Positions 5,565 to 8,257 of a stretch of DNA of 8,257 bases are shown here, one piece after another. A program made the translations under genes and the position numbers. The stretch covers positions 1-8,257 of the forward strand of contig DATFDL010000643.1 in the NCBI GenBank assembly GCA_035252155.1. Reading direction: 5' to 3'. This DNA is from JAICLL01 sp035252155 (GTDB lineage: Bacteria > Planctomycetota > Planctomycetia > Pirellulales > JAICIG01). The notes under the pieces are model-generated. The model made no database searches and was not told the origin of the DNA. It saw only the letters and a program-made list of their open reading frames with translations. How positions within the stretch are numbered: the stretch's first letter is position 1; the number at the start of each line of letters is the position of its first letter.

Positions 5565-7247
5565 CTATACCGCAACCTCCGGCTTGTCGCCTTCGGGCGT
5601 TTCGTCGCGGTCGATCTTGAACCACTCGTCCTTAAACTCGATCCGCTCGCCCCGGGCAATCGCCAGGTTGGTCGTCAAGGCGATCACCGCGTCGGCCAGC
5701 GCCACTTCGGGGTGGCACTTCGGCTTGTTCTTCTCGAAGTCGAAGTTGCGGATGCACCAGGCGAAATGCTCGAGCTCTTCGGTGTATCCGCGGCTGACCG
5801 GCCCGGCGTCGAGGGCCTTTTTGCCCACGGTCGCAGCCGGCGAAGCACCGCTCTCGCTCGTGCTGAGCACCGGCTTGTCCGACTTGCCCTTGGCCACCTT
5901 CACGTGCGTCGAAGCGCCGGCGTTGGAATAGAGCATCACCTCTTTTTCCACTTCGAGCACCAAGGTGCCCTCGGTGCCCATCACCACTTCGCCGTAGCCG
6001 CCAAAACCGTTGCCGTTGATCGACGAATAGGTGACTACAATCTTCTTGTTGGGGTCGCTCTCGTAGTCGGGGCCGGGATACTCGAACATGCAGTAGACAT
6101 GGTCGTCGCACTCGCGGTTGAGCGGGTAGAGATGCCGTCCGCCCACGGCGCTGACCGTGAGCGGCCGCGACTTTTGCACATGCCCGTCGGCGTCTTTCTT
6201 GCGGACCGCCGTGCAAAAGATGCCGGCCGCGTCGAGCTGATGGCTGCCCAGCTCGGCCATCAATCCGCCGCCGGTGCGCTGCCACAGCCGCCAGCGAATC
6301 AGCTCTTCCAGGGGCGAACATTCGTAGGTCAGCGAGCCTTGCGTGATCGTCTTGCGCTGATAGCCGTACTTCTCCGCATCAACTTTATCTTTGTCGAGCA
6401 GGCGATACTCCAGGTCTGCCACGTTGCGGCTGAGCGCCTCGATGCGGGCGTTGTCTTTCTTTTCGGCGGCCTCGAGCAGCTTTTTGCGCTGACCCTCGAG
6501 CTCTTTGACCAGGCTCTCGTCGGGCAACTTGGCATACCAGCTATCTTTGGTGCGGTGCCACTGGGCGCGGATCGAGTGCAGGTCGCCCAGCAGCCCGCGC
6601 TGAATCATATCGACCGCGTTGTCGTACAGCACGCTGTAGTGCCGCTGGTGGCCGGTGGCCAGGTGCTTTTGCAGCTTGTTGGCCACGCGGGCCATGTTCT
6701 TGCAGCGGGCCACGCTGTAGCCCATCAGCTTCTCGGTGAGCACGTGCTTGCCGGCCTGCATCGCCTCGATCGCCACCACGTCGTGTAGGTGCAGCGGCAG
6801 GGCAATCACCACCGCCTCGACGTCGGGATCCTTCAGCAGGTCTTTGTAGTCCTGATCGTAGATTTTGACGTGCTTTCGGGCTTCGTCTTCGCTCTTCCAG
6901 CCGCACTTGGCCATCAGACCGGGACGGGGGCCGAGCGCCACCGGATCGCCGTGGAACGCCCGATGGATGTTGTAGGGGCGAATGTCGGCGATCGCCACGA
7001 CTTGCAGATAGTCGGGGGTGTGAGCGCCGATCAGCACGCTGCCTTCGTCGCCCGTGCCGATGAAGCCCACGCGCACCGGGTCTTTGATCTTCTCGTAGCC
7101 GTAATAAAAGGCGCCCAGGCCCGCGCCGGAGACCACGCCGGCGGCGATCGACCGCTCCAGAAACTCGCGGCGGGTGAGCGAATCGCCGATGGCCGCGTGG
7201 AAGTTCGATTTGCCGACGGCTTTTTCTTCGGGGGTCAATTCCATCAT
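5565..7247 (-). CDS. Tat-exported Gfo/Idh/MocA family oxidoreductase
   Basis: A 560-residue NAD(P)-dependent oxidoreductase of the Gfo/Idh/MocA family, which acts mainly on sugars and cyclitols. The N-terminus carries a twin-arginine signal, 'TRREFLERS' (R26, R27), followed by a hydrophobic stretch to about residue 50, so the folded cofactor-loaded enzyme should be exported. The Rossmann domain starts at 'VRVGFIGTGDEG' (GxGxxG at 64-69). The usual EKP motif is 'TEKLMG' (E172, K173), keeping Lys but losing Pro. The C-terminal domain has 'GGGLMAELGSHQLDA', with H336 and D339 at the expected catalytic and binding positions. Residues about 241-295 form a charged, probably coiled-coil insertion. 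The ATG at 7247 overlaps the DoxX-like gene's TGA as ATGA, which implies translational coupling and decides the start. The substrate is unknown. Confidence 0.92.
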   Translation of the reverse strand: MMELTPEEKAVGKSNFHAAIGDSLTRREFLERSIAAGVVSGAGLGAFYYGYEKIKDPVRVGFIGTGDEGSVLIGAHTPDYLQVVAIADIRPYNIHRAFHGDPVALGPRPGLMAKCGWKSEDEARKHVKIYDQDYKDLLKDPDVEAVVIALPLHLHDVVAIEAMQAGKHVLTEKLMGYSVARCKNMARVANKLQKHLATGHQRHYSVLYDNAVDMIQRGLLGDLHSIRAQWHRTKDSWYAKLPDESLVKELEGQRKKLLEAAEKKDNARIEALSRNVADLEYRLLDKDKVDAEKYGYQRKTITQGSLTYECSPLEELIRWRLWQRTGGGLMAELGSHQLDAAGIFCTAVRKKDADGHVQKSRPLTVSAVGGRHLYPLNRECDDHVYCMFEYPGPDYESDPNKKIVVTYSSINGNGFGGYGEVVMGTEGTLVLEVEKEVMLYSNAGASTHVKVAKGKSDKPVLSTSESGASPAATVGKKALDAGPVSRGYTEELEHFAWCIRNFDFEKNKPKCHPEVALADAVIALTTNLAIARGERIEFKDEWFKIDRDETPEGDKPEVAV

Positions 7248-8209
7248 GTGCTTTCTCTCTTGCCGAACAACGGCCGAACAAACAGGTAATGAACGAAGAA
7301 ATCGAGACCGCCCCACCGCCCGACGTGCGTCGTCGCCAGCGCGAACAGGGCCATCATCTCGACGCACTCTTTATTGACCACGAGCGACCGCCCCACCGCG
7401 GGATGCGGCGGCGGATAAAGCCCCGGCCAGTCGGGCTGGGCCAGCACGATCGACAGTAAGAACAACGCTCCGGCAAAACTGGCCAGGCGGGTAAACAAGC
7501 CGACGAGCAACAGCAGCCCCACGCCCGTCACGCCGTAACTGACAAACCGGTCGATCCGGGCGAGGCGGCTTTCGGGACCAGTGGCCGGCAGCCCTTGGCT
7601 GCCCACCCGGGCCCGTTGATCGTCGTCGAGCAAGTCGTCGAGATCTTGCCGAAATTGATCGTAGATGCCGTCGAGCTCGGCCCGCCACGCTTTGAGCTGC
7701 CCCTGCAACTCTGTCTGCTTGTCCCAGATCCGTTTTTGTTGATAGGGCGTCCAGCGCGACGGCGACCCCTTCGCCTGGTTGAGCCGGTCGAGCTCGTGCA
7801 GGTAGTTATCAAAGTCGTCCGCGTTTTCGTCCAAGACCTCTTGCGTCTGCGTTTTGCGGACGACGGCCATCTGTTCGGCGGCGGTGGTTTGCTCGGGTCC
7901 GGGCCGATACACTTCGTCAAACTTTTTCAGATAGCCGTCGATCCGAGCGAGGAACCTCTGCCGGTTTTCGGTGGCGAGCGCCTGCCGCCCGTCCCAGTCT
8001 TCGACCAGCGCGCGATATTCATCGCCCAGCGGTCCCTTGGCCTGGCCCAGAAAAGCCGCTGACGAAAAGTCGGGGTCTTCCAGCTTGGCGATTCCCTGGT
8101 AGAGGAAATGCCAGCCAATGGTCAACCGCAGCAGCACCAGCACGGCGACGGTGGCAAAACCGATGATAAACGGGCGGCGAGTCAGAGGAGCCTCCAGTCC
8201 AAAACGCAC
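7244..8209 (-). CDS. DoxX-like membrane protein with a long soluble insertion
   Basis: A 321-residue integral membrane protein of the DoxX/DoxD-like type. The archaeal founding member is part of a thiosulfate:quinone oxidoreductase; most bacterial members are uncharacterised. TM1 (about 13-35) ends in the family signature 'LRLTIGWHFLYQGIAKLE'. TM2 (about 222-240), TM3 (about 242-258) and TM4 (about 278-296) follow, with 'FTRLASFAGALFLL' and 'NKECVEMMALFAL' typical of the family. Ordinary DoxX proteins are far shorter: here about 170 residues (44-215) are inserted between TM1 and TM2, rich in Glu, Asp, Gln, Arg and Lys and likely coiled-coil. Arg residues just before TM1 suggest an N-in topology, so the insertion would be extracytoplasmic. 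The start is GTG at 8209 with no Shine-Dalgarno; the frame is open to the window edge. It overlaps the oxidoreductase start by four bases. Confidence 0.82.
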   Translation of the reverse strand: MRFGLEAPLTRRPFIIGFATVAVLVLLRLTIGWHFLYQGIAKLEDPDFSSAAFLGQAKGPLGDEYRALVEDWDGRQALATENRQRFLARIDGYLKKFDEVYRPGPEQTTAAEQMAVVRKTQTQEVLDENADDFDNYLHELDRLNQAKGSPSRWTPYQQKRIWDKQTELQGQLKAWRAELDGIYDQFRQDLDDLLDDDQRARVGSQGLPATGPESRLARIDRFVSYGVTGVGLLLLVGLFTRLASFAGALFLLSIVLAQPDWPGLYPPPHPAVGRSLVVNKECVEMMALFALATTHVGRWGGLDFFVHYLFVRPLFGKREST

Positions 8210-8233
8210 GCGGGCGTCAATGCGGCAATGTGG

Positions 8234-8253
8234 GACAGCCGCCCTCGGCTGTC
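8234..8253. repeat. Perfect hairpin at the right edge
   Basis: GACAGCCG-CCCT-CGGCTGTC, a perfect eight-base stem with a four-base loop, lies 25 bases upstream of the DoxX-like gene. From memory it matches a hairpin family (GGGACAGCCG...CGGCTGTC) that occurs between genes in Pirellulales; copy number cannot be tested here. There is no T-run within the window, so a terminator role for the unseen upstream gene cannot be judged. Confidence 0.6.
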
Positions 8254-8257
8254 TCGC

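Noticed and set aside
5280..6788. A 502-residue open frame on the plus strand, antisense to the oxidoreductase and the toxin-antitoxin genes
   Set aside because: Its sequence is low-complexity Val/Ala/His/Arg/Leu with no domain, and it is fully covered by well-supported minus-strand genes. Long antisense frames are expected in GC-rich DNA.
1..8257. CRISPR array, transposase, phage genes, tRNA or rRNA
   Set aside because: No regularly spaced direct repeats, recombinase motifs, cloverleaf or ribosomal RNA sequence was recognised on either strand.

Overview
The window is GC-rich bacterial DNA that looks planctomycetal, probably Pirellulales. The grounds are gene content and style: a Tat-exported Gfo/Idh/MocA oxidoreductase beginning with an 'ELTPEEKAVG' leader, a large secreted CehA/McbA-type PHP metallohydrolase, a DoxX-like membrane protein with a long soluble insertion, weak or absent Shine-Dalgarno sites for most genes, and short hairpin and heptamer repeats between genes. 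The lineage comes from recognising protein styles, not from a marker gene.

Layout. (1) 21-1256, plus strand: a GT4 glycosyltransferase. It converges with (2) 1253-1633, minus strand, a small basic winged-helix protein; the two stop codons share one CTAG. (3) 1634-1725: spacer with an imperfect hairpin and a three-copy heptamer. (4) 1726-4266, minus strand: an exported CehA/McbA-like metallohydrolase with a full set of PHP metal-ligand residues. (5) 4267-4443: a divergent spacer with a small palindrome and a TATAAT box. (6) 4444-4917, plus strand: a small helical, hemerythrin-like protein with the only strong Shine-Dalgarno in the window. (7) 8209 down to 4941, minus strand: a tight gene run of DoxX-like membrane protein, Tat-exported oxidoreductase, small VapB-like antitoxin and PIN/VapC-like toxin. 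Consecutive genes overlap by ATGA twice and are otherwise 20 bases apart. A hairpin repeat lies just upstream at the right edge.

The DoxX-like and oxidoreductase genes are probably co-translated. Both carry charged helical insertions predicted to lie outside the cytoplasmic membrane, which suggests a membrane-associated redox pair. The toxin-antitoxin pair at the end of the run appears to be decaying: the antitoxin frame is intact, while the PIN toxin has a one-base frameshift at a run of four C and a Gly where an active-site Asp is expected. I found no phage, transposase, CRISPR array, tRNA or rRNA. I do not see a clearly new multi-gene system. The best leads are the DoxX/oxidoreductase pair with matching insertions and the disabled PIN toxin.
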